The translations under genes were made by a program, and so were the position numbers. From positions 62,001 through 126,000 of the forward strand of contig NZ_SWMS01000017.1 of NCBI RefSeq assembly GCF_005146945.1: DNA of 64,000 nucleotides, given 5' to 3'. Source of the DNA: Prauserella endophytica. Its GTDB lineage: Bacteria; Actinomycetota; Actinomycetes; Mycobacteriales; Pseudonocardiaceae. Shown here one piece after another: positions 15,898 to 23,329 of this stretch. The notes below the pieces were generated by a model, which had not been told where the DNA came from, made no database searches, and saw only the letters and a list, made by a program, of their open reading frames with translations. How positions within the stretch are numbered: position 1 is the stretch's first letter; every line of letters starts with the position of its first letter.

Positions 15898-16383
15898 TCA
15901 GATCAGGAAGGCGAGTGTGGGCAGCGGCTGGTCCGCGTTGACGAGGCGGACCTGCTTGCGCGACATCAGGATGCGGTCGTTGTCTTGGACGAGGGTGTGC
16001 TCGACCCGGCCAGCCCAGATGGTGATCCCTCTGGCGCGGGACTCGACGGCGACGAACGTCGCCTGCGTCCGGGTGCCGTCGGTGTCGTGGCCGACGATCT
16101 CGATGTTGGAGATCAGCCGCGCTACGGCGCTGCGAGGGTCCTGCGAGTGCCGCTTGCCGGTCTTGAGCTGCGCGACGCGCAGCGCGATCCGTGAGCGATG
16201 GTCGCAGATGATGGAGATGCGCTCGTCGGTGTCCGTGCTGTCCGCGACCGGCACCCAGTACAGCGCGTCGTCGGTCCAGAGCGCCTCCCACTCGTCGTAG
16301 CGGCCCTCGTCCGCGAGGCGGGCTTCGCGGTAGAGGAACTGCTCGGCGTCGGCGAGCGTGATCGCGTTGGCTGGAGCGGTCAT
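15898..16383 (-). CDS. Aromatic-ring-hydroxylating oxygenase, beta (small) subunit
   Basis: The 161-residue protein has the NTF2-like fold of ring-hydroxylating oxygenase small subunits. Marks of the family are AEQFLYREARLADEGRYDEW with WEALWTDDALYWVPV just after, the DHRSRIALRVAQLKTGKRH helix and a C-terminal RKQVRLVNADQPLPTLAFLI. The ATG overlaps the stop of the alpha-subunit gene by 4 bases, which supports this start rather than longer frames. It has a structural role in the alpha3beta3 oxygenase. Substrate specificity cannot be read from it. Confidence 0.92.
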   Translation of the reverse strand: MTAPANAITLADAEQFLYREARLADEGRYDEWEALWTDDALYWVPVADSTDTDERISIICDHRSRIALRVAQLKTGKRHSQDPRSAVARLISNIEIVGHDTDGTRTQATFVAVESRARGITIWAGRVEHTLVQDNDRILMSRKQVRLVNADQPLPTLAFLI

Positions 16384-17657
16384 GCCGGGCACTCCTCCGT
16401 GAGCAGGGTCCGGATGTGGCGCCAGATGGCGCGCTGGGTGGTCTCGTCGGTGGCCGCTCCGGCGAGGTGGCCGTCGGCGTCGATGTGCTCGCGGTTCAGG
16501 CCCCTTCGCAGGACCAGCCACTCCGGCAGGCGCGCGGCGACACCGCGCTGGTTGCGCTCGTACATCTCGGAGTCGTCGGCGAGCAGGAATCCTGCCGGTC
16601 CGACCGAGCCGCTGACCTGGTGCAGCAGGCGCCGGTTGAGGTCAGGGGCGCCCGCGAACTGCAACGGCGTCACGTGCTGGACCGTGCGGTCCACCGCCAG
16701 GGGCTGGATCACGAAGAGCTGGATCTCCGCGATGAACAGATTGGGGAATATCATGATGTGGGGTGAGCCGTCCACCAGGATCTCGCGCGCGGTCGTGTCG
16801 CCGTGTCGTTCGCGCATCGCCCGGCAGTAGTCCGGCAGCCGCTGCTCGGTGGTGCCGAACCAGGCGAGCGGGACGTCGATGTGGCGGAACTGCGGGCGCA
16901 GGTCGTGCTCGGTGTGACCGCCGCCGAGATCACGCGCGGTCGCCGCGGACTTCTCGCTGTACACCTCGGCCACATGGCTCTCGCCTACCTCGAATATCGA
17001 GGAGTGGACGAACTGTGGGTGGTAGCCGTCGGTCTCGTTCTCGACCAGCATCTTCCAGTTGGCCCGCACCTCGTGCCGCAACCAGCCCGCGGTCAGCTCG
17101 ACCCGGCCCAGCGGCGAGAGCCGCGCGACGCGGTCGAGCGCCTCACGGGCACTGCCGAGGTGCTCCAACAGCGTCGGTCCCTCCTCGGCGAAGCTGCCGA
17201 AGACGAAACCCTGGTAGGCATCCGTCCTCGGTACCCGGCCCAGGCCCAGACCGGACTTCGGGGTGTCCGGCCCGTAGCCCTGCCGGAACGGGTAGCCGAG
17301 CAGCGCTCCGTCGGGCCCGAAGGTCCAACCGTGGTACTGGCACCGCAGCGCACCGGTGTTGCCCCGCCTGGCCTCGCAGAGCTGGTTGCCACGGTGGCTG
17401 CACCGGTTGAGCAGCAGGTGCACGCCACCCTGCCGGTCACGGGACATGATGATCGACTGAGGGCCGATGCTCTTCACGACGTAGTCGCCGGGCTCGGGGA
17501 TCTCGCTCTCGTGGCCGACGTAGACCCAGGTTCGGTACCAGATCCGTTCCATCTCGTCGGCGAAGACGGCGGGGTCGGTGTAAAGCGAGCCGTGCACTCG
17601 ATCGTCCTCGATCAGTCGCTGGTAGCGGGAACCTGACGAGGGGGTTGGGGCAGTCAA
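16380..17657 (-). CDS. Aromatic-ring-hydroxylating oxygenase, alpha (large) subunit
   Basis: This is the catalytic subunit of a Rieske non-haem iron oxygenase, 425 residues. The Rieske 2Fe-2S ligands are C86 and H88 (CSHRGNQLC) and C106 and H109 (CQYHGW). The mononuclear iron site has D210 (bridging), H213 and H218 in ENETDGYHPQFVHSS, with the distal acidic ligand expected in the DDSEMYERNQRG segment near the C-terminus. The protein belongs to the benzoate/phenylpropionate-like group by general pattern, but its substrate is unknown. It is the first gene of a six-gene leftward operon that also encodes its reductase, ferredoxin and a racemase acting on CoA thioesters. A CoA-activated substrate is therefore plausible, as in ibuprofen-type degradation. 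Confidence 0.93.
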   Translation of the reverse strand: MTAPTPSSGSRYQRLIEDDRVHGSLYTDPAVFADEMERIWYRTWVYVGHESEIPEPGDYVVKSIGPQSIIMSRDRQGGVHLLLNRCSHRGNQLCEARRGNTGALRCQYHGWTFGPDGALLGYPFRQGYGPDTPKSGLGLGRVPRTDAYQGFVFGSFAEEGPTLLEHLGSAREALDRVARLSPLGRVELTAGWLRHEVRANWKMLVENETDGYHPQFVHSSIFEVGESHVAEVYSEKSAATARDLGGGHTEHDLRPQFRHIDVPLAWFGTTEQRLPDYCRAMRERHGDTTAREILVDGSPHIMIFPNLFIAEIQLFVIQPLAVDRTVQHVTPLQFAGAPDLNRRLLHQVSGSVGPAGFLLADDSEMYERNQRGVAARLPEWLVLRRGLNREHIDADGHLAGAATDETTQRAIWRHIRTLLTEECPA

Positions 17658-17704
17658 CGGCGACTCCTTCCTTTAGGGGCCGGGCCTGCCGGCACGACTC
17701 CGCA

Positions 17705-17733
17705 ATATTAACCGAACGATCGGTTCATAACAA
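17705..17733 (-). promoter_or_regulatory. Oxygenase operon promoter with operator in its spacer
   Basis: Read leftward, TTGTTA (17728-17733) and TAATAT (17705-17710) are separated by exactly 17 bases. The spacer is filled by an inverted repeat, AACCGA-ACGA-TCGGTT, at 17710-17725. This is the arrangement expected for direct repression by the divergent TetR-family regulator. The core CCGAACGATCGGTT recurs at 18694-18707 in front of the ligase operon. Confidence 0.75.
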
Positions 17734-17824
17734 GACTGACTGGCTGAATGGGCTGCGGCCCCCGTCGAGTTCGGCCGTGCCGGCTCCGCTCGGTGGTGAC
17801 GCCGTCCGGCATGTCGTCGCGAAA

Positions 17825-17840
17825 TCGACCGCTCGGTCGA
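17825..17840 (+). promoter_or_regulatory. Second inverted repeat, upstream of the TetR gene
   Basis: TCGACC and GGTCGA are exact arms round GCTC, the same 6-4-6 geometry as the operator in the oxygenase promoter and a related sequence (ACCG/CGGT core). It lies about 80 bases before the TetR start and probably serves autoregulation. Confidence 0.55.
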
Positions 17841-17918
17841 ATGCTAAAGTTCGGTGGGGCCTGGGGTCGGACCCGCGTCCGCGGTCCCGGGGGCGGCTGC
17901 GGTCGGAGTGGAGGAGAT

Positions 17919-18533
17919 GTGGCCCGGATCAGCAACTCCGTTCGGCAGCCGTTTCGCGTCGACGAGATCGTTGACATCGCCGTCGGCGTTTTCCTCGAGC
18001 GTGGCTACGACGCGACGTCGATGGGCGATCTCGCCAAGGCTGCAGGTATCACGAAGTCCAGCTTCTACTACCACGTGAGCTCGAAGGAGGAACTGTTCGA
18101 GCTCGGCGTCGGACGGGCGCTGGACGCGTTGTTCCTGGTACTCAAGGAACACGAGTCGGTCGCCGGTCCGGCTGTGGGTCGGATCCGGCATGTCCTCCGC
18201 CGCCTTGTCGAGATCGTCACCAGGCAGCGTCCGGAGGTCGCGCTGCTGGTGCGCGCTCGCGGCAACACGCCGGTGGAGAAGCGTGCGCTGGCGCGCCGCA
18301 AGCAGTTCGACCTCGCCATGACGCTGATGGTCGAGCAAGCGATCGCCGAAGGCGGTCTGCGGATCCGGATGGAACCGGCGTTGTTCTCCCGGCTCGCGCT
18401 CGGTGCCGCCGTTTCGGTCGTCGAGTGGTACCGGCCCGGTGGCTCGGTCTCGGCTCGCGACCTCGTCGACGCGGTGGAAAGCCTTGTCTTCGACAGTCCG
18501 GTCGACGAGACGGCCGCCCCAGCCAACCCCTGA
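17919..18533 (+). CDS. TetR-family regulator of the oxygenase/ligase locus
   Basis: The 204-residue regulator is taken from the GTG opening VARISNSVRQPF, preceded by GGAG and GGAGGA motifs. The N-terminal helix-turn-helix (VDIAVGVFLERGYDATSMGD, then LAKAAGITKSSFYYHVSSKEEL) is canonical TetR. The C-terminal ligand-binding domain is all-helical, with RPEVALLVRARGNTPVEKRAL. It stands between the leftward oxygenase operon and the rightward ligase operon, and related 6-4-6 palindromes occur in front of both and in its own leader. It is therefore the likely repressor of the whole locus, with an acyl-CoA pathway intermediate as the likely ligand (inference from similar actinobacterial TetR proteins). 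Confidence 0.85.
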   Translation: MARISNSVRQPFRVDEIVDIAVGVFLERGYDATSMGDLAKAAGITKSSFYYHVSSKEELFELGVGRALDALFLVLKEHESVAGPAVGRIRHVLRRLVEIVTRQRPEVALLVRARGNTPVEKRALARRKQFDLAMTLMVEQAIAEGGLRIRMEPALFSRLALGAAVSVVEWYRPGGSVSARDLVDAVESLVFDSPVDETAAPANP

Positions 18534-18693
18534 TTCCTCCCGAGCGGTCTGACGCCGCTCTGGCTTCATTCCGTGTGCTGCCGTGCGCGGGGAGTCGCGA
18601 CGACCGCTGACCTCATTGCGGTTTGTCGGCCTTTCCGCGCGGTGCACGGTCGCAATGCCTTGACCGCAGGGGGTCGCGTGTGCATTCTATTAT

Positions 18694-18707
18694 CCGAACG
18701 ATCGGTT
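18694..18707 (+). promoter_or_regulatory. Operator copy before the ligase operon
   Basis: CCGAACGATCGGTT is identical over 14 bases to the operator inside the oxygenase promoter. TATTAT directly before it could be the -10 of the ligase operon, which starts 50 bases downstream; the -35 is not clear. The shared site ties both arms of the locus to one repressor. Confidence 0.65.
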
Positions 18708-18758
18708 GATTTTTGGACGCGCTCCGCGTCCGCGCATACTTGGCAAAGGGGCCCGACC

Positions 18759-20150
18759 GTGACCACCACCTACTGGTCAGCCGACATCGAGACCATGCCC
18801 CGCGAGCGCATCGAGCTACTCCAGTTCGACCTGCTGGCGGACACACTCCGACGCTGTACCAACGTTCCGCACTACCGCGAGGCACTCGCCAGGGTGGGTG
18901 CCGAGCCCGGTGACATCCGCGGTCTCGACGACCTGACGGCGCTACCGTGCCTGGACAAGTCCATGCTGCGAGCACTCCAGCCTTGGGGGATCCAGGCCGT
19001 GCCGCTGGGCGAGGTCGCCCGGCTGAACGCGACGACGGGCACGACCGGGCTGCCGTGCAACATCGCCTTCAGCCGTTCCGACCTCCGCAACATCGGCGAA
19101 CTCGGTGCCCGGAACCTGACCGCGATGGGAGTCCGTCCCGACGACGTGGCCTGGCAGTGCTACGGCTACGGGCTCTGGATCGGGGGTTCTTCCCTCGACC
19201 GGGCATTCGAGGAAATCGGCGTCACCACGTTCCCGGCCGGACCGGGCCGGACGTCGCTTGCCATCGAACGGTTGCGGGACCTCGGCGTCACCGTTCTCTC
19301 CTGCACGCCGACCTTCGCGCTGCTGCTGATCGAGCGTGCCCAGGAGGCGGGCGTGGATCCGGGCACCGACTGGAAGCTGCGCGTAGGGATCTTCGGCGGC
19401 GAGACGATGAGCCCAGCCGCCATGTCCCGCCTCGCCGCGGCGATGCCCGCAGGCTTCCGGCCGCACAACACCTACGGCACCACCGAACTCGGTGGGCCCT
19501 TCGTGGCCGGGACCTGCGAGCACGCGGCCGAGCAGGGAGCCTTCCACGTCTGGGCGGACCACCATCTGATCGAGATCCTCGACCCGGAGACCGACGAGCG
19601 CATCACCGAACCCGGTGTGCGTGGGGAGCTGGTCGTGACCACCTTGCAACGGCAGGCATCCCCGATGTTGCGCTGGCGCACTCGTGACCTCACCTCCTGG
19701 GTCGAAGACTCCTTCGACTGCCCCTGTGGCCGTCGGGGCCATCCGAAGATCAGTTGGATCTCCGGGCGCAGCGACGATGTGCTCAAGGTTCGGGGTTCGC
19801 TGGTCATGCCCTCTCAGGTCGAGGACGTCGTGTGTGCCGCCGTCGGCACGGGCGTCGGATGGCAGCTGGTGGTCGACCGCGACCCGGACGGTCTGCGGGC
19901 CACCGAGGCGATCGTGGTGGTCGAGCTCGCCGACGGCGCCGATCCCGGCACACCGTTCGAGCTCGAGTCCCGCCTGCGGGACCGTCTGGGAATCCGGCTT
20001 CCCGTCGTGGCGGCCAGGGCAGGGGAGCTGCCCCGTTACGAGGGGAAAGCACGGCGTGTGCTCGGCCTCGCCGAGTTCGCCGACGTGGCCCCCGCCGTCG
20101 CCGGCCGGTTGCCCGGCACACCGATCTCCTCCGAACCGGCCGTCCGGTGA
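18759..20150 (+). CDS. Phenylacetate-CoA ligase-like acyl-CoA ligase
   Basis: AMP-forming ligase of the PaaK type, 463 residues from a GTG with AAAGGGG about 7 bases upstream. The N-terminus has the PaaK features RERIELLQFDLLADTLRRC and VPHYREAL. The phosphate-binding loop is TTGTTGLPCNIAFS, the adenine-binding block is HNTYGTTELGGP, the ribose-binding Asp lies in LRWRTRDLTSW, and the C-terminal domain contains GRSDDVLKVRGSLVMPSQVE and the catalytic-lysine end YEGKARRV. It should activate an aromatic or alicyclic acid to its CoA ester as the first step of the pathway. It heads a rightward series of tightly spaced genes and its promoter region has a copy of the TetR operator. Confidence 0.9.
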   Translation: MTTTYWSADIETMPRERIELLQFDLLADTLRRCTNVPHYREALARVGAEPGDIRGLDDLTALPCLDKSMLRALQPWGIQAVPLGEVARLNATTGTTGLPCNIAFSRSDLRNIGELGARNLTAMGVRPDDVAWQCYGYGLWIGGSSLDRAFEEIGVTTFPAGPGRTSLAIERLRDLGVTVLSCTPTFALLLIERAQEAGVDPGTDWKLRVGIFGGETMSPAAMSRLAAAMPAGFRPHNTYGTTELGGPFVAGTCEHAAEQGAFHVWADHHLIEILDPETDERITEPGVRGELVVTTLQRQASPMLRWRTRDLTSWVEDSFDCPCGRRGHPKISWISGRSDDVLKVRGSLVMPSQVEDVVCAAVGTGVGWQLVVDRDPDGLRATEAIVVVELADGADPGTPFELESRLRDRLGIRLPVVAARAGELPRYEGKARRVLGLAEFADVAPAVAGRLPGTPISSEPAVR

Positions 20151-20908
20151 CCGTCCGGCGCGAGCTGCGCGGCCAGGTCGGCCACGTCGTCCTCGACCGT
20201 CCTGCCGAACGCAACGCGGTCACGATCGGTCTTGCGCGGGAGCTGGCCGAGGCCGTCACCTCCCTCGCGGCCCGTGCTCGCGTCCTTGTCCTGAGCGGGG
20301 CGGGCCCCGACTTCTGCGCGGGCGGCGACGTCGGCGCACTCGCCGCGCTGCACGCCAGGGGGCGGGACGCCACCGCCGAGCTGTTCGGTGCTTTCCGCGA
20401 CGCGTGCCGGGCGATCAGCTCCGTGCCGGTACCGGTGGTCGCCGCGGTGCACGGTCACGCCGTGGCCGGTGGCTTCGAGCTGGTGCAGGCCTGCGACCTG
20501 GCCGTGGTCAGCGCGGACGCACGGATCGCCGACATCCACTGCCGGTACGGCCAGGTACCCGGCGGGGGGTCGACCCAGCGACTGCCGCGGATCGTCGGCC
20601 GCCAGCGAGCGATGGGCCTGATCCTCACCGGCGAGGTGATCGGCGGCAGGCAGGCCGTCGAGTGGGGCCTCGCCTACCGCGTGGCGGAGCCGGGGGAACT
20701 CGACCGGACCGTCGAGGAAGTCGTCGACCTCCTCCTGGCGAATCCCGCTCCGGCCATGGCACGCAGCAAGCAACTCGTGAACCAGGCACTCGCCCACTCA
20801 CTTGACGCGGGACTGGACATGGAGACCGAGCACGTACTCGACCACCTGGAGGCCGAGGGGCATGCCGCCTTCGCCGCCTTCACCGACCGGAAGGCCAGGA
20901 GCCGATGA
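20147..20908 (+). CDS. Crotonase-fold enzyme 1 (enoyl-CoA hydratase/isomerase family)
   Basis: The 253-residue protein starts at a GTG overlapping the ligase stop by 4 bases. The CoA-binding oxyanion-hole segment is GPDFCAGGDVGAL, and the second oxyanion loop is HAVAGGFELVQACD. The first catalytic acid of canonical hydratases (rat Glu144 position) is retained as E111. The second (Glu164 position) is replaced by H131 in ADIHCRYGQVPGGG. A simple syn-hydration is therefore doubtful; isomerase or related chemistry is likelier. It stands in an unbroken series with a second crotonase and an SDR, as in alicyclic or ring-opened beta-oxidation. Confidence 0.85.
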   Translation: MTVRRELRGQVGHVVLDRPAERNAVTIGLARELAEAVTSLAARARVLVLSGAGPDFCAGGDVGALAALHARGRDATAELFGAFRDACRAISSVPVPVVAAVHGHAVAGGFELVQACDLAVVSADARIADIHCRYGQVPGGGSTQRLPRIVGRQRAMGLILTGEVIGGRQAVEWGLAYRVAEPGELDRTVEEVVDLLLANPAPAMARSKQLVNQALAHSLDAGLDMETEHVLDHLEAEGHAAFAAFTDRKARSR

Positions 20909-21708
20909 CCTCCCTTATCGACAGCGGTGACGTCCTGCTCGACATCCGCGACGGCGTCGCCGACCTGCGCATGAACCGTCCTGACGCGGCCAACGGCATG
21001 ACGGTGGGGCTGCTGCGCGCGCTGTACGACGCGCTCATGGCCTGCCACCGGCGGTCGGATCTCCGAGCGCTGGTGATCAGCGGAAACGGCCGCCACTTCA
21101 GCGGCGGCGGCGACGTCAAGGACTTCGCCTCGCACGGCGAAGCCCTTCCCGAGCACCTGCGCGAGGTGACCTCCTGGCTGCAGATCTCGGTCTCGGCGAT
21201 GATCCGCCTCCCGGCGCCCGTTGTGGCCAGAGTCCAGGGATTCGCCGCGGGCGGGGGAGGCTTCGGTCTCGTGTGCGCGGCGGACTTCGTCGTCGCGGGG
21301 GAGAGCGCCCGGTTCCTACCGGCCGCGACGAACGTCGGCATGGCCCCGGACGCGGGCACGACCGTGACGCTGAGCCGCATCGTCGGCCTCCGGCAGGCCA
21401 TGCGCATCATTCTCACCAACCCCCGGCTCACCGCGAAGGATGCCTACGAACTCGGTCTCGTCACCGAGGTCGTCCCCGACGGAGAGCTCGAACAGCGCGC
21501 CGAGGAGCTCGCCCGCACGCTGGCCGCTGGCGCCCCCCGTGCGATCGCGGCGACGAAGCGGCTGTTGTGGGACGGTGTGGGACGGTCGGTCGAGGACGCA
21601 CTGCCCGATGAGGCCCGGACCGTCTCCGAGCTGTCCGGCAGTGCTGACGCACGCGAGGGTCTTGCCGCGGTGCTGGAGCACCGGGCCCCCGTGTTCACGG
21701 GCCGATGA
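20905..21708 (+). CDS. Crotonase-fold enzyme 2 lacking both canonical glutamates
   Basis: The 267-residue protein overlaps its neighbours by 4 bases on each side. The fold markers are NGRHFSGGGDVKDF, FAAGGGGFGLVCAADFVV and GTTVTLSRIVGLRQAM. The position of rat Glu144 is G121 and that of Glu164 is A140 (FLPAATNVGMAPDAG), so neither hydratase acid is present. Family members of this type include isomerases, dienoyl-CoA isomerases, C-C hydrolases and dehalogenases that use other residues; D149 is a possible candidate. It is co-transcribed with the first crotonase and may carry out a distinct step, for example double-bond migration or ring cleavage. Confidence 0.85.
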   Translation: MTSLIDSGDVLLDIRDGVADLRMNRPDAANGMTVGLLRALYDALMACHRRSDLRALVISGNGRHFSGGGDVKDFASHGEALPEHLREVTSWLQISVSAMIRLPAPVVARVQGFAAGGGGFGLVCAADFVVAGESARFLPAATNVGMAPDAGTTVTLSRIVGLRQAMRIILTNPRLTAKDAYELGLVTEVVPDGELEQRAEELARTLAAGAPRAIAATKRLLWDGVGRSVEDALPDEARTVSELSGSADAREGLAAVLEHRAPVFTGR

Positions 21709-22445
21709 CCGCCTCGGCCACACGGCGGCGGGCCGTCGTGACGGGAGCGGCGCGCGGGATCGGCGCGGCTGTCGCGGCGCGGCTGGCGAAGGACGGCGTC
21801 GATGTCCTGGTCACCGATCTCGATGGTGCCGCCGCGGCGCGGACCGCGGCTGCGATCGGCGCCCGGTCGGCGCCGCTCGATGTCACCGACCCGGATGCCG
21901 TACAGGAACTGCTCGGGGCAGGGACGTACGACATCCTGGTCAACAACGCCGGGTGCGACGACTTCGGCTGGTTCACCGAGACCACCCCGCAACGGTGGCG
22001 GCACGTACTGGCTGTCAACGTGGAAGGGGTGCTCGCCTGCACCCGGGCGGTGCTTCCCGCGATGCAACAGGCCCGCTACGGCCGCATCGTCACGGTCACC
22101 TCGGAGGCGGGGCGAATCGGCTCCAAGGGCAATGCTGTCTACGCGGCGGCGAAAGCGGCCGTCATCGGATTCGGCAAGTCGATCGCCAGGGAGAACGCCC
22201 GCTACGGCATCACCGTCAACTGCGTAGCCCCCGGCCCGACCGAAACACCGATGGTGCAGGCGATCCGGGACAGCGGCCCGCACGGCGAGCGCATGCTCAC
22301 CGCGATGATCGCTGGTACTCAGCTCGGCAGGCTCGGAACGGCGGAGGAAATCGCCGCCGGGGTTTGCTTCCTCGCCTCACCCGAGGCGTCCTATGTCACC
22401 GCCGAGACCCTCGGGGTCTCCGGCGGGATGGGCCTCGGCGGCTGA
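21705..22445 (+). CDS. Short-chain dehydrogenase/reductase (FabG/BadH-like)
   Basis: The 246-residue SDR has the cofactor motif TGAARGIG near residue 15, NNAG near 84 and the catalytic Ser in VTVTSEAG with Tyr-x3-Lys in VYAAAKAA. The acidic residue after the second strand (VTDLDG) favours NAD+ over NADP+. The pattern fits 3-hydroxyacyl-CoA or 2-hydroxycyclohexane-carboxyl-CoA dehydrogenases such as BadH. It overlaps the crotonase gene by 4 bases and so probably oxidises the hydroxyacyl-CoA formed upstream. Oxidation of a cis-dihydrodiol from the Rieske step is an alternative. Confidence 0.88.
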   Translation: MTASATRRRAVVTGAARGIGAAVAARLAKDGVDVLVTDLDGAAAARTAAAIGARSAPLDVTDPDAVQELLGAGTYDILVNNAGCDDFGWFTETTPQRWRHVLAVNVEGVLACTRAVLPAMQQARYGRIVTVTSEAGRIGSKGNAVYAAAKAAVIGFGKSIARENARYGITVNCVAPGPTETPMVQAIRDSGPHGERMLTAMIAGTQLGRLGTAEEIAAGVCFLASPEASYVTAETLGVSGGMGLGG

Positions 22446-22488
22446 CCGGTGTCGTCCACTGAACACTCGACTCCTCGAAGGAGCTGTC

Positions 22489-23262
22489 ATGTCTGATGTT
22501 CCACGCACGATGGTGTTCGCAGAACCGCCGGCCTTCGCCTCTGTCGCCGACGAACGCCGCGACCGCAAGCAGCGGCTCGCGGTCGCGCTGAGGGCGTTCG
22601 CCAAGCACGGGTTCGACATGGGCGTCGCAGGCCACATCACGGCCAGGGACCCCGAGTTCTCCGACCGCTTCTGGGTGAACCCCTTCGGGATGCATTTCGG
22701 GCAGATCAGGGCAAGTGACCTGATCCTCGTGGACCACGACGGCGTCGTGGTCGAGGGCGAGGGGATCCTCAACACCGCGGCGTTTCGGATTCACTCGGAG
22801 ATCCACGCCGCCCGGCCCGATGTCGTCGCCGCGGCGCACGCTCACAGCGTCTACGGCACGACATGGTCCGCGCTCGACCGGCCCCTGCTTCCCCTGACCA
22901 ACGAGGGATGCATGTTCTTCGAGGACCACGTGCTCCACACCGATCACACGGGGGTCACGCTCGAGGAGCTCAAGGCCAAGACCATCGCACAGAACCTCGG
23001 CCCGCATCGCGCGGCCGTGCTGCGCAACCACGGGATCGTCACGGTCGGCCGGACCGTCGACGAGGCCGCGTGGTGGTTCATCGCCTTCGAGCACAGCGCC
23101 CACGTGCAGCTGCTCGCCGAAGCGGCAGGCGACCCGGTCCCCGCCGACCCCGAGGACGCCCGCGCGGTGCGCGACACGATGGGCACGCCGCGGGCGGCGT
23201 GGTTCAGCTTCCAACCGCTCTACCAGCAGATCGTGCACGAGCAGCCGGACGTCCTGCAGTAA
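22489..23262 (+). CDS. Class II aldolase/adducin-family protein
   Basis: This 257-residue protein has a GAAGGAG site 6 bases before its ATG. The metal-binding histidines of the family are visible in AAHAHSVYGTTW (HAH) and in the later LRNHGIVTVG. The N-terminal LAVALRAFAKHGFDMGVAGHITARD contains the start of the phosphate/substrate loop. Members perform zinc-dependent retro-aldol cleavage, decarboxylation or epimerisation of small hydroxy-keto compounds, often with no phosphate on the substrate in this subgroup. Its place in a catabolic operon suggests cleavage or decarboxylation of a late ring-derived intermediate. Confidence 0.85.
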   Translation: MSDVPRTMVFAEPPAFASVADERRDRKQRLAVALRAFAKHGFDMGVAGHITARDPEFSDRFWVNPFGMHFGQIRASDLILVDHDGVVVEGEGILNTAAFRIHSEIHAARPDVVAAAHAHSVYGTTWSALDRPLLPLTNEGCMFFEDHVLHTDHTGVTLEELKAKTIAQNLGPHRAAVLRNHGIVTVGRTVDEAAWWFIAFEHSAHVQLLAEAAGDPVPADPEDARAVRDTMGTPRAAWFSFQPLYQQIVHEQPDVLQ

Positions 23263-23264
23263 CA

Positions 23265-23291
23265 GAACCAGCAAAACCAGCAGAACCAGTA
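23265..23291 (+). repeat. Three 9-base tandem repeats after the aldolase stop codon
   Basis: GAACCAGCA, AAACCAGCA and GAACCAGTA follow one another directly behind the TAA stop. In the reading frame of the aldolase gene they would encode a Gln/Asn-rich tail (QNQQNQQNQ) ending at a TAG ten codons after the first stop. They may be a remnant of a slipped coding tail or simple expansion. Confidence 0.6.
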
Positions 23292-23329
23292 GAGAGCCCA
23301 CCCGCCCCGCGCGTTCGAGAGGATCAACG

